Origin: Amaurobius ferox | Lineage: Eukaryota; Arthropoda; Arachnida; Araneae; Amaurobiidae | NCBI GenBank assembly: GCA_951213105.1 | Contig: OX578145.1 | Coordinates: 6,375,191-6,439,190, forward strand | DNA length: 64,000 nt | Direction of reading: 5' to 3' | Shown: one piece after another, positions 1 through 9,502 of the stretch | Layout of the letters: each line of letters opens with the position of its first letter | Numbering within the stretch: position 1 is the stretch's first letter | Notes under the pieces: generated by a model | Databases searched by the model: none | Told to the model about the DNA's origin: nothing | What the model saw: only the letters and a program-made list of their open reading frames with translations | Program-made: the position numbers and the translations under genes

Positions 1-128
1 TCTCGTATGTTAGAGAGGGGGTGGTATTCGATAAAATGTCCTTTTTCTATAGCTGTCTGAGTAGGTGGGGTCACGAATAAATCCAATTCGCTCTTGGTAC
101 AGGGTGAAGAATCTTTATGGATAGACAT
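1..128 (-). CDS. Polinton major-capsid-type protein (F54H12.2-like), N-terminus only
   Basis: An ATG at 128-126 opens a frame that runs off the left edge of the window after 42 residues. It contains KSELDLFVTPPTQTAIEKG and then HFIEYHPLSNI. This start is typical of the family annotated in many animals as 'uncharacterized transposon-derived protein F54H12.2-like', encoded by Polintons next to the penton-like gene and thought to be the double-jelly-roll major capsid protein. The gene begins three bases after the stop of the upstream virion-type gene, as expected for a compact viral gene block. The jelly-roll part lies outside the window, so the capsid role rests on family knowledge and gene order. 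The part seen is intact. Confidence 0.7.
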   Translation of the reverse strand, partial: MSIHKDSSPCTKSELDLFVTPPTQTAIEKGHFIEYHPLSNIR

Positions 129-130
129 CT

Positions 131-553
131 TTAGGAGAAAATATCTCGTGTTCTCGCTTTCTTTGCTGAAGTGGGAATGAAGTGATTCTCGGATCGCTTC
201 CTCTTTTTATTGCTTTTTCCAGAACCAATCATAGTCTTCATCTGGGTTGCAGCCTTGTCTGTTAAATTACGACCTGCTTCTTTCAAATGGCGCTTGGCTG
301 CCACTTTTAAATCTTCTCCTCTGGATACATCTCCCATCACATTGAGTCCACTCTGCCATATTTGCTTTCCCACGGCTTTGGCACCCGATTTTAGAATGGG
401 TACAGCCGCTCTAAAAAAGGAACGAAACAAACTTCCAAATCCATATCCTTTTTGAAATGCAGATCCTTGATAATAATCCAATCCATTACCGGTTTGCTGA
501 AGATAGTAGTCTTCAAAAGATTTCTGGCAACATTCATAAGGCACATACATCAT
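131..553 (-). CDS. Polinton small basic virion-type protein
   Basis: 140 residues starting with two successive ATGs that overlap the TGA of the penton-like gene (ATGATG at 553-548). Residues 35-75 are a Gly-rich, amphipathic stretch (GYGFGSLFRSFFRAAVPILK and on). The C-terminus is strongly basic, with a KKRKR nuclear-localisation-type run. Small proteins with this design sit between the penton and major capsid genes of Polintons and recall adenovirus core or membrane-lytic proteins (VI/X type). I infer a role inside the particle or in membrane penetration; no catalytic motif is visible. The frame is intact, although the neighbouring penton gene is broken. Confidence 0.6.
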   Translation of the reverse strand: MMYVPYECCQKSFEDYYLQQTGNGLDYYQGSAFQKGYGFGSLFRSFFRAAVPILKSGAKAVGKQIWQSGLNVMGDVSRGEDLKVAAKRHLKEAGRNLTDKAATQMKTMIGSGKSNKKRKRSENHFIPTSAKKARTRDIFS

Positions 554-1288
554 GAGAGATACTTTTGACGAAAGTGTAGCTTCACGTACGAGCGCCCGCG
601 TTCAAATGGCGTGAGTTCTCCTGTGTGCGTCCTTATAACGATTTCCAAAGTGTCAATCATCTTTCTACTCACAGGTAAATAGTGGGGGCGGTCGAATGTT
701 AGAGAAACCAATTCACCGTCGTTTCCGGCCACTTTCACTATGCGTAAAAGGGGTGCTAGTACATCTCCCACAATTTGGGGTTCCACAATGTCGGAATACA
801 CAAACAGTACATGATAATGAGCGTTCACATCTGCAACGTAGGGTCCTTCCACACTGGTTTCTAAATGAGAGTCCGATTCAATCACCATGGGATTAAAACC
901 CAGTACTTGGGCCATTCCTTTGTCTAAAATCACTCTTGCTTTGTTCTTTACTTTAATGCGTACTCGTTTCGTAACAGGATTATAATGAAAAGAGATCTTG
1001 TTTTGGTGGTCTTTGATGAAAATAGCTTTCAAAATGTCTGGGATGGTTTCGTAATATCCCGCTGGTATTCTACGTACAAGCATTTTACCATCTCCTAGAT
1101 CAAATCCAATAAAATTGTTCTCGGCAGTTATATTCATCCACGTATGGGGGTATAAAAACTCTAATTCCAATCTCCCAGCTTCCCTTTAGCTCTATAGGGG
1201 TGGGTAATCTCGTAATAAAATGTGAAATTTTATTCTCAGGAAAGTAGCTCATCGAGCTATCACTAGGAAGTGTCACGTAGAAACTCAT
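550..1288 (-). pseudogene. Polinton penton-like minor capsid protein gene, frameshifted
   Basis: Two overlapping minus-strand frames together match one protein. The first (ATG at 1288-1286) carries the family's characteristic opening, SFYVTLPSDSSMSYFPENK, and the conserved block up to GSWEIG. The continuation LEFLYPHTWMNI lies in another frame and runs to a TGA at 552-550. The frame changes between about 1160 and 1180, equivalent to one extra base. Genes starting this way are standard Polinton neighbours of the major capsid gene and are regarded as single-jelly-roll minor capsid (penton) proteins, usually about 240-270 aa, consistent with the length here. The frameshift may be decay or an assembly error; no slippery heptamer or stem was evident, so programmed shifting seems unlikely. 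Confidence 0.7.
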
Positions 1289-1325
1289 CGTATCAACTGA
1301 TTTCAGAAACAGACGTCCCTTGCTT

Positions 1326-2369
1326 TTATAGGGCGGATAAATCAGAGGCAGGTATCCACTGATTAAACTTGTGGGGATAACCTCGGTATTTTACAAAGTA
1401 TTCCATATTATTCTTCTTGAAACGTTTCTTTAACACTTTTTCAATGGGGAATTCCTCTTTCATTCTCACTTTTTGTAGTTCTTGCAGGTAAAAGGTACCT
1501 TGTATGGGTTCTCCTAGTAAATCTTGGATTCTGTATACAGCAGGTTCTCGTTTCACGCATTCTGTCACTTTAAATAATTCTTCTGACCAATTTGTTTCAT
1601 ACCCCTTCTCAAAGGTCATTTTAATCTTGGATACTCGCACAGTGTCCCCCGCATTTAAAATACATTTGGATACACCCTTAGGCAGGTTACCATAGAGCGT
1701 AAACCACACTTCTTGTTCATTGTCCGAATTCACATTCACAGGGGCTTTCTTAATGCTGGAGTGATAGGTATGATTATAGCTATCCATCAACGAGTCCAAT
1801 ACATCCAAATAGCGATAAGTATTCTGATTGGTAAAGTATTTCCACATTTTTGTCTTAAGGGTTCTGTTAAACCTCTCAACAACAGATGCTTTTGTGGTGT
1901 TAAACGTTGTAAAAAACCTGATATGATGTTCTTTAAGTAATTTTTGAAATTTCTGATTCTTAAATTCTGTACCTTGATCCGTCTGCAGAGATTTTGGAAT
2001 GCGCTCTTTAAATATAGTCTGAAAGGCGTTCACGATATCTACCCCTCTCTTGTGCTTCAGGGGTATAGCCCATGCATACTTGGATAAAATGTCAATGCAT
2101 GTTAAGATGTAGCGAAATCCATCATTCTGTCGGCTGAGCGTTGACATATCAGCTAAATCGGCTTGCCATTGCTGATCTATAGAATACACTATAACACGGT
2201 TGGTTTTAAATTTCCGCTGAACTGGCTTGTGTAATGTATAGGCATCCACACCTTGTAACCAATTCTGAATTTCCTTCTTGGGTACTTTTCCTTGAAGAGC
2301 ACGATATATGCTATCCACTCCACCGAAACTTGCGGGGTGCTTGGGGTCTTGATAGGTTCCGTCCATCAT
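1326..2369 (-). CDS. Polinton integrase with C-terminal chromodomain
   Basis: 347 aa, retroviral-type DDE integrase that inserts the linear element into host DNA in the nucleus. The N-terminal part (HPASFGGVDSIYRAL, WLQGVDAYTLHKP) is the conserved Polinton block preceding the catalytic core. The core has WQADLADM (D71), SLQTDQGTEF (D131) and VVERFNRTLK (E165), with 33 residues between the last two. The C-terminal 45 residues (IEKVLKKRFKKNN, YFVKYRGYPHKFNQWIP) form a chromodomain, which in related integrases binds histone tails and can bias target choice. All catalytic residues and the reading frame are intact. The ATG overlaps the stop of the upstream small membrane ORF (2368-2366). An intact integrase next to a broken capsid gene suggests a fairly recent insertion. 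Confidence 0.93.
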   Translation of the reverse strand: MMDGTYQDPKHPASFGGVDSIYRALQGKVPKKEIQNWLQGVDAYTLHKPVQRKFKTNRVIVYSIDQQWQADLADMSTLSRQNDGFRYILTCIDILSKYAWAIPLKHKRGVDIVNAFQTIFKERIPKSLQTDQGTEFKNQKFQKLLKEHHIRFFTTFNTTKASVVERFNRTLKTKMWKYFTNQNTYRYLDVLDSLMDSYNHTYHSSIKKAPVNVNSDNEQEVWFTLYGNLPKGVSKCILNAGDTVRVSKIKMTFEKGYETNWSEELFKVTECVKREPAVYRIQDLLGEPIQGTFYLQELQKVRMKEEFPIEKVLKKRFKKNNMEYFVKYRGYPHKFNQWIPASDLSAL

Positions 2370-2518
2370 TCCAACATGGAAATATTCACAGATTCGTTTA
2401 AATGCAGAATAAAATCCCTTGGTATATTTAAATCAATCAAAACTTCCGTTGTAATGTATACTATTAAAACAGTTATCAGATAGACACACGTCACAATAAC
2501 CTCCTCTCTCGAAGACAT
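2366..2518 (-). CDS. 50-aa putative membrane protein
   Basis: A short open frame from ATG 2518-2516 to TGA 2368-2366, ending inside the integrase start codon region, an ATGA-like overlap typical of compact viral gene blocks. After a short polar start (MSSREE), residues 7-29 form one hydrophobic segment, VIVTCVYLITVLIVYITTEV, long enough for a single membrane span. The tail has N-x-S sites near its end. I do not recognise a family. It lies 15 bases after the end of the GADD34-like gene. It could be a small viral membrane protein or a leader peptide that reduces integrase translation. Support comes only from position, overlap and the hydrophobic segment. Confidence 0.4.
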   Translation of the reverse strand: MSSREEVIVTCVYLITVLIVYITTEVLIDLNIPRDFILHLNESVNISMLE

Positions 2519-2532
2519 GACTTTAAATAAAC

Positions 2533-2697
2533 TTAATCGCTCTTCTCGCCTCTTTTATATACAGATTTAAAAATAACGCCAAATCTTAAAATTCGCTCTC
2601 TGAAACGCTGGGCGTCAATTTCCCAGAATCCCTTGCGATCTTCATCTTTGGGTACCTCTATAATGCATACCTCCTCACGAAATCTAACTCGCTTCAT
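2533..2697 (-). CDS. PPP1R15/GADD34-like eIF2-alpha phosphatase adaptor (minimal)
   Basis: 54 aa from ATG 2697-2695. The frame is open upstream to about 2763, but only from a GTG, so I choose the ATG. Residues 3-6, RVRF, are a perfect RVxF docking motif for protein phosphatase 1. They are followed by EEVCIIEVP and EDRKGFWEIDAQRFRERI (residues 19-36). This order (RVxF, acidic/Arg-rich stretch, Gly-x-Trp-Glu, Arg-Phe-x-x-Arg-Ile) is the signature of the PPP1R15 C-terminal domain shared by GADD34, CReP and viral adaptors such as herpesvirus ICP34.5 and the asfarvirus DP71L protein. Those proteins bring PP1 to phosphorylated eIF2-alpha and restart translation. Here almost nothing but the core is kept. 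It lies just upstream of the integrase block; host capture or viral inheritance are both possible. Confidence 0.7.
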   Translation of the reverse strand: MKRVRFREEVCIIEVPKDEDRKGFWEIDAQRFRERILRFGVIFKSVYKRGEKSD

Positions 2698-2749
2698 CCT
2701 GACCGACCTCTTTGAATCCCAAGACTCAAAGACCGGTTGAGGAAACACA

Positions 2750-2933
2750 CCCCTCCTATACACTCAATTCCCGAGATTCCCGAGATTCTCGAGATTCCCA
2801 TACACCCGATTCACGCGATCCTGCTACTCTAAAAACATCAATTCATGCGATTCTGCTACTTTAAAATACCAATTCACGCGATTCTGCTACTTTAAAACAC
2901 CAATTCATGCGATTCTGCTACTTTAAAAACGCG
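2750..2933 (-). promoter_or_regulatory. Upstream region with 10-bp and 31-bp tandem repeats
   Basis: On the minus strand this lies directly upstream of the GADD34-like gene. It has a TATA-like GTGTATAGG near 2755-2763, then about three copies of a 10-bp unit (CCGAGATTCC, 2769-2799), then four copies of a 31-bp unit (starts about 2809, 2840, 2871, 2902; core GCGATTCTGCTACTTTAAAA). Tandem short repeats just upstream of the outermost gene of a viral element suggest transcription-factor sites of an early promoter. That role is inference. Confidence 0.4.
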
Positions 2934-2953
2934 TTTTTGTTAGTTTTTTACAA

Positions 2954-3580
2954 GTAAAAAGTATGTTTTTGTGAAAAAACGTTAAAAAATAGCACAAGTG
3001 TGAAAACCTATGTTAATTTCCATAGAGAAAACGGCACAAGTGTGGTTTTTGAAAAGTAAAAAAATTACATTTGCGAAAAAATATAAGAAAAAAAACTTGC
3101 ATTTACGAAATTTTGTTAGTAAAAAGTATGTTTTTGTGAAAAAACGTTAAAAAATAGCACAAGTGTGAAAACCTATGTTAATTCCCATAGAGAAAACAGC
3201 ACAAGTGCGGTTTTTGAAAAGTAAAAAACTTACATTTGCGAAAAAATATAAGAAAAAAACTTGCATTTACGAAATTTTGTTAGTAAAAAGTATGTTTTTG
3301 TGAAAAAACGTTAAAAAATAGCACAAGTGTGAAAACCTATGTTAATTCCCATAGAGAAAACAGCACAAGTGTGGTTTTTTAAAAGTAAAAAATTTACATT
3401 TGCCAAAAAATATAAGAAAAAAACTTGCATTTACGAAATTTTGTTAGTAAAAAGTATGTTTTTGTGAAAAAACGTTAAAAAATAGCACAAGTGCGAAAAC
3501 CTATGTTAATTTCCATAGAGAAAACGGCACAAGTGTGGTTTTTGAAAAGTAAAAAACTTACATTTTTAAAAAAGAAAAAA
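2954..3580. repeat. 164-bp tandem repeat, about 3.8 copies
   Basis: GTAAAAAGTATG recurs at 2954, 3119, 3283 and 3447 (periods 165, 164, 164). Each unit holds AATAGCACAAGTG, ACCTATGTTAATT and CAAATGTAA-type blocks with few differences. It sits between the outermost Polinton gene and the terminal region. Similar GCAAATGT/TTTTTACT wording in inverted orientation recurs in 47530-48060. Confidence 0.9.
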
Positions 3581-3599
3581 AAAAAAATGCGAATATTTC

Positions 3600-4265
3600 A
3601 TACTTAGTCGCTTCATTTAGAAAAAAAAAAAAATTCCCAACTATCAGAAAAATCCCAATTTTAATTCTCCTTTCTACCGCTAGGGGGCGCTGATGGTTCC
3701 ATACCGCCTTCGCAGGTGTTGCCACCCTGAAAAAAGTTTCTACCCCACAGGTGTTACTATGGTAACCGAAACAGAAAATATTTCTAAGTTCTATCCCCGA
3801 TAGTTCCAATTTTCATCGCTAGGAGGCGGTTATGGTTCCATACCGCCACCGACGGTGTTGCCATCCCCCAAAAAAGTTTCTCTCCCACAGGTGTTGCTAT
3901 GGCAACCCAAACAGAAAAATATTTCTAAGTTCCGATTTTAATTCCGCTTAATTCCGCTTTTCGCCGTTAGGAGGCGCTGAGCATCGCTGAGCCTCTGTTG
4001 GTGTTGCCACCCTCAAAAAAGTTTCTTCTATACTTAGAAAAAATCTCATTCCAAAAAATTTATTTCCCCCTCAACCCCTCGTACAAGACTACGACATCGT
4101 TGCCACCCGACAAAAAGTTTCTCCAAAATTTTTACCCCCACTTTTTCTCATTTACCCCCCCCTTTACACCCCCGTCCAGGATTACGGAATTCAAGATGGC
4201 GGCCATTTTGCTCAGCGCTGAGCATTGCTGAGCCTCCCGTGCAGAACGCCCCTATTCTTACTACT
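3600..4265. repeat. Polinton terminal region: about 143-bp units with X-box and CTCF-like motifs
   Basis: Three to four degenerate units follow one another. Each combines a CTCF-like site (CCGCTAGGGGGCGCT at 3677-3691; weaker at 3817 and 3963), GTGTTGCCACCC, GAAAAAAGTTTCT, and in two units an RFX/X-box palindrome (3753-3766 and 3893-3906), then AATATTTCTAAGTT. The last part, 4110-4265 (GATTACGGAATTCAAGATGG), is homologous to the inverted ends at 45710-45815 and 50170-50264. Confidence 0.75.
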
Positions 4266-5990
4266 GCCGACAGTAGAATGGAGAGCTAAAAACGACAGTT
4301 GTAGATCCCTAATTCCAATGGACGCTAACTACTCCGTACTCTGCCTGACGATGAAAAGGACCTCTGCTTCAGAACATCGATATGGTGAAAATAACACGAA
4401 TGACCGAATAACATAGTGCTCACCGGACAAAGTGAATTACAAAATAATTAAGTGCTTACCTTACAAAATGAATTAGTGGAAAACTAAGTGTCTCCTTCTC
4501 AAGTGTGCCATAAACAAAATGCTATTTAAGACGATGTCCTGTGAGTATGTGAATTTTAGATTTGGATTGGATAACTAAATTTGCAAATCATATAAAATAA
4601 GTAAGCTGATTGACCAATAATGAAAATCCCCATATCAGAGGGAAATCATAACAATACAATCATAGTGTATAGATATAATTGTGAATTCTTATAAATGGTA
4701 GAGTCATAATACTCCAGAGATAATTGCTATAAATATGATATATAATTAAACTCCATTTTGTGTATATATATTATGAATAGTATAAAAGTAACACACTTGC
4801 ATTAATTATTAGGATAAGTAATCATAGTGAAAGATATTAAATACAAAATGATAATTGAATTAGAGATATAATGAGTAGTTACATAATGGCCACGGTCAGA
4901 ATTTTCAAGGGTAGCGAACAGGCTGGTCGCCGAAGGCGGCTAGTAATGAATAAGTAAATTGATAAAATGAAATAGTTTTAATAAATCAGTACTTAGACAC
5001 ATTTTACATTTTTGAGAATTGAATTATGAGTTATTAGCAGATTGGATTTATGAAAGAAAAATCGAAGTATATTAATTTTAAATGAGTTCTGATTCGGTGC
5101 TTAGAAGCATCATTTTTCCACTTTTGCTATGCGCAATATTCATACAGGTTTTAATTATAGAAGTTAACTATAATTCGGAATAAATGGCTATACTCGCTGA
5201 ATTATACTTAGAGGAATTTAAAATACTAGAGATACGAATATTCATTAAATTTTGATTTTAACATAAACATTTTGATTTTTAAAAGAGCAGGAGAAACAGG
5301 TGCTTACCTTATACTTAATGCAATTCATTTATCCTAAATGCTTACTAGATAAAGATTTTTAAAAGATATAGAATGCTATCAAGGTCTCTCTTAAGTATCC
5401 TGACATAAAAATATAAATTCAAAATTAATACTGTTAAATTAAATTTTAAGAAAGATAAGATGATGCATGAATGACACACGATGAGCAAGATATAAGAAGA
5501 ATTAAGATAGGTTGATGATTGATAAAGTTGAATCTGAAATGAATTGAGATTGATCTATGAATTTACGAATATAACGAATTGATGTGTATGAAGTATAAAA
5601 TGAAAAGCATTTTAAAAGTATGAACAAAGTTAATATAATGATTGATAGGTGTCTTAAGTTAAATATTAAAAAAAATGGGGTATTAAATACGGCATCTATG
5701 AAATATGGCAAATTTATGAATTAAATGATGAATTGAATTTTAGTAAACAAATATTAAAATATTGATATTATTTTGAATGACACTTAATGATGATGATATA
5801 GGCATATTAAATATATATATATGAATTGATATGTGCAATTTTAATAAAATTTCAAATTAAGGTACCCTAAATTGGAAGTTTTTATTTGTGATTTAATTGG
5901 GTGACTTAAAATGTGATAGTAAGATTTGTGTAGAGCAACTAGGTAAACTACACGGCCTTTTCATGTGACGTATTGACTGGCTTTATATCA
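4266..5990. other. AT-rich DNA without a recognised gene
   Basis: No supported coding frame. There is a small GC hairpin (GGTCGCCGAAGGCGGC) near 4926. Otherwise I see nothing. Confidence 0.5.
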
Positions 5991-6119
5991 GTTATTTCAA
6001 TTGGAATTTAAATTTAATAACTTTAGCATAGGTAATAGATATACCTCATTCCTGACCAGGAGTAACCAGGTAAGTGGTTACTTCCATTGTCTAATGACAT
6101 TAGGGCATGGGGGAACGAG

Positions 6120-6312
6120 GGCCTTGCTCCTTGTCATTCGAATCGTTTTATTCGTTCATGAGATATCGTCTCCAGACTTATTGACACACACACAGACATC
6201 ACCTCAAAAATGTTCGATTCGTGATCAGGGATGCTCTCCCCTCGAATTCGAATGTTCGACCCCGTCCCAATGCTTTCCTTATACATTATACCATGTATAT
6301 AAGGAAAGTAAA
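6120..6312 (+). repeat. Interspersed repeat with TTTCCTTATA palindromic end, copy A
   Basis: Contains ACACACAGACATCACCTC, TGTTCGATTCGTGATCAGG and a palindromic end near 6270-6310 (CTTTCCTTATACATTATA then ATATAAGGAAAG). The same words occur inverted at 42965-43100, so this is a dispersed repeat family. The frames across it are not protein-like. Confidence 0.65.
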
Positions 6313-9300
6313 AATAGCATCTGTATTGAGCTTAAGAGTACACGATCCCAAATATTTAGAGAGCACGCTTCGAATCGTTCCGCCCCTGGATGAACGAAAC
6401 GTAAATGGAACGCCGAACGAACGAGTTGTCCACAAAAGTGCCTTTACGTTCCCGGTTCAAAAGACACAGAAAAAGGAAAGGCGCTCTATGCGGATGCGTA
6501 AAATTTCAAATGGAAGAATTGTCATGGTAAGGGTTCTGAAACCTTGTTGATTTGAAAAATTCACCCATTCAATTTTTGAAAACTCATTCAAAAACAGGAT
6601 CTTCAACATAAATAATCCTTTCATACGTCATGTCGAATGCACACACTTTAGAACGCTAGCCTAAACCGTTCTAGAAATACTGCTCGTTTTTCAAATACAT
6701 TACATAAAATTGAAAAACAAAAACAGCATACAATTAAAAGAAAATAGTAAGTACATTAAAAGCTATTCCTTTGACACACGTGTTCGCATCCTTTCGCGAG
6801 AAAGGTTACTTTGCGTAATCGTTTGTTGATTGGCCGCCCAAGAATTCGTCGCGGGATAATCATTCTCTGTTTGGACCCATAAGTAAGCCCCAAAATTTCA
6901 ATGGACGTGGGTGTGTAATCAATGCCAAAACAAAACATGGGGCCTCGTTTTGTTGGTCATTGCATGATGAGGATTCCCACATCCGATTCCTGTTGTATTC
7001 GGAATCCAATGGAATGGGCATTAGGAAATTAAAAATATTTTGTTGAACACAATTTGCTTTCTTGTATTTAGATTTTACAAGAGACGACGTTTTCTTAGAA
7101 TCGATATAATGGATGCATCGTGGATTAAAAATGAACGTCCATCGATCCATGCAGTGTTATTCATGCGTTGATGAACCGTTATCGATCCTTCATCCTGACT
7201 CCTAACCGATTTTAAATCATGATCACTCTTTAAAACAATATCTTACCACACAATGTATTTGTTATACAAAATCACTAGGAAAATAGCCTAGGGTATAATA
7301 ATAAAATATATAAGGGTATACAATTTGGCAAACCGCTGTTTTCGACTCCATAATCCATCAATGACTGCAATTGAGTTCGTTTTAAATTCAATTCCGAGTT
7401 CATCTATATTTCAGAACCAGCACGTTATTTTAGACACCATTTCATTTATTTCCTTGATATTTAAAGCGATACGTTTTGAAACAAAACTGCACTGTTTTCC
7501 AATGTTTTTCTGCGAAGTGACGTCACAAGTCGACCAGAAATGGTATCATGGGCGGATAGCGAAAGAGACAGCTTGCATTGTGACAGTCATTCATAATAGT
7601 CTCATAAAAGAAAAGGGATTCCATGGGACTACGCCACTGCACAAAACGGGCGAGACATAAAAAGTGATGCCGATGCAAACTAGTTTGGCGCCCAAGAAAA
7701 ATGTTCTTTTCCGTCCTCACTCACTTATGAAAACCGAAAAATGAGAGAACTTATTGGAGACGATATCCCCCCCATCAGCTGTTTCGAAAGCGCCCCTCGT
7801 CATTAAAATAATATTAATTTTGGATGTTTCATCTTTATGCAAGGAAATATTTCATTTAAAGAAGCGGCGGGGGCCACATTGGGTGGGCAAGATCCATTCC
7901 GAGGAGCGTCGAAAACAAAGAAAGGGGATAAATCTAATTTTTCCTCCATCTCTTTTATCGGGAGGCTCGGTCGGTAGAGTAGACTTTATTTAACTCCGGT
8001 GGCCCTCTTATTCTAAACACAGCCTGTCTGGCGCCCTCTAGTAGACGCCCATGCAACAAAAAATCTCTCATTGAAGGACACAAACCATAAGGCAAGGAAG
8101 GAAAAAGGAAGACACAACTTTTTGGAGTCGTTTTTTAACTTTGTTCCTCTCGGAAAGGTTCCTTGTTGTATCTCGAGCGTGTCTGGTGCTTTGGGTGCCA
8201 ATCGTTCTGTTTGTTTGGGTACCTGCCAAAGGGTTGGCGTCGACTTGTTGCTGAGGGCACATTTCGAATGCTAAATGAACCGCTTCCCACATATCATACG
8301 ATTCTTCTAAAAGTGGGACTGGAGTGTGGCTGTTGCTCTGTCCGATTTTTCTGTCACTGGCTTTTCTCGAATTCAAGAGGTCGAAGCTTGCTATCAGGGC
8401 AAAATATCGGTGCGTCAGTAAAATGACACTCGTTGGAATCAAGATTTCAGAGCAGTTTCATTCTTGTTGGAGCTCAGGAGTGGTGAGTAGCCACTGGCCG
8501 CAAAATGAAAACATAAATAAAAACTTACCAGGACTCCAAACCATGGAATAGTAAGTTGACTGCCACTTCCGTTAACAGCAGTGAAAAAACTCGATTTTTT
8601 GTTCAACACTTTGCTTTTACGTAATAAGCGGAGAAGGGATAAGAGTCAGCTATGTTTTGCTGAATTGGAACATATTTTGAACCCCTACAAATGGAATGTT
8701 TGAATCCCAAGAGAAAGAAGAGGGAGACCTTAGTAGGAAATAAAGGGTGGGGTGGTGAAACAGATGCAAACAGAGCAATTGCGTACAAGGGGACTTTAAA
8801 ACAGATGTAAAATGATCGGACAAGAGAGAAACAGGACTACCTTTGCACTTTCACGACCTGAGTACGCCCGTGTAAAAATGAGTGGATTGCGAAATTAACA
8901 TTTTTTAAAAGAAAAATAATTTAAAAAAAGTCCTTTTTACTTTCTCTATGCACAACAATACTGTGAAACTTCGATGGAACGAACGTTAGAAAAAAGTCCT
9001 CGTTTGAGAATACTTCGGTTTGTAATAGTGGGTCTTTTCAGATGCTAACAAACAGACTGTTGACACATTTCCCCTACAAAATGGACCCACGAATGGCTTC
9101 AGCCCAAAAAAGAAGTCAACTGCAAAACTCATCTAGATAACGTACCATCGAGAGATGGACGAGAAGAAACGGAATTTCTGGATGGTATTAGCACAAGAAA
9201 GATGTGCCATCTTATACATCTTTCTTGCGCTTGTACGTGATCAAAAATGTTTCCAGACCACTGATCTAGTGCCAGTGATACCCTTGTCACCATTTCATCA

Positions 9301-9318
9301 TTTTCCCCATAGCGGAAC
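6313..9318. other. No recognised gene
   Basis: Only short random frames, with no domain signature, intron structure or tandem repeat seen. Confidence 0.45.
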
Positions 9319-9326
9319 ACTGTGCC

Positions 9327-9502
9327 CAGTGTTTCTTTCAGGACTTTTTGGCCGGGGGGGGGGGGGGGCAAATTTTCTATTTTCCCTATATAAATATATC
9401 TGAATGCTGCGTTACATAAATACAAACTAGGTTGACATAAAATTTCTCCGGGGGGGGGGGGGTGAAGCCCCTCCGCCGGAGGTATGCCTAAAAGAAACAC
9501 TG
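9327..9502. mobile_element. hAT-type MITE, copy 1
   Basis: 176 bp bounded by the inverted ends CAGTGTTTCTTTCAGG and CCTAAAAGAAACACTG. The flanks are an 8-bp target duplication with one mismatch (actgtgcc / actatgcc). Two long G runs and the core TATAAATATATCTGAATGC are shared with the other copies. The 8-bp duplication and CAGTG ends indicate hAT mobilisation; there is no coding capacity. Confidence 0.88.

Larger units (their letters stand above)
1..4265 (-). mobile_element. Polinton/Maverick (adintovirus-like) element, integrase-end part
   Basis: Six to seven tightly packed minus-strand genes (integrase, capsid-type genes, small proteins), several overlapping by ATGA-type junctions, end to the right in tandem repeats and a motif-rich terminal region. 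The terminal sequence near 4262-4265 (reverse strand begins AGTAAGAAT) aligns with the ends of the element at 45710-50264, which begin AGTCAAGAAT. Polinton termini are known to start with AG. The other end lies outside the window, so size and target-site duplication cannot be seen. The integrase and capsid calls make the class assignment strong; the exact terminal base is inferred. Confidence 0.85.

Noticed and set aside
2697..2763. Longer 76-aa version of the GADD34-like protein
   Set aside because: The extension has only a GTG start and overlaps the TATA-like sequence; the ATG at 2697 is preferred.
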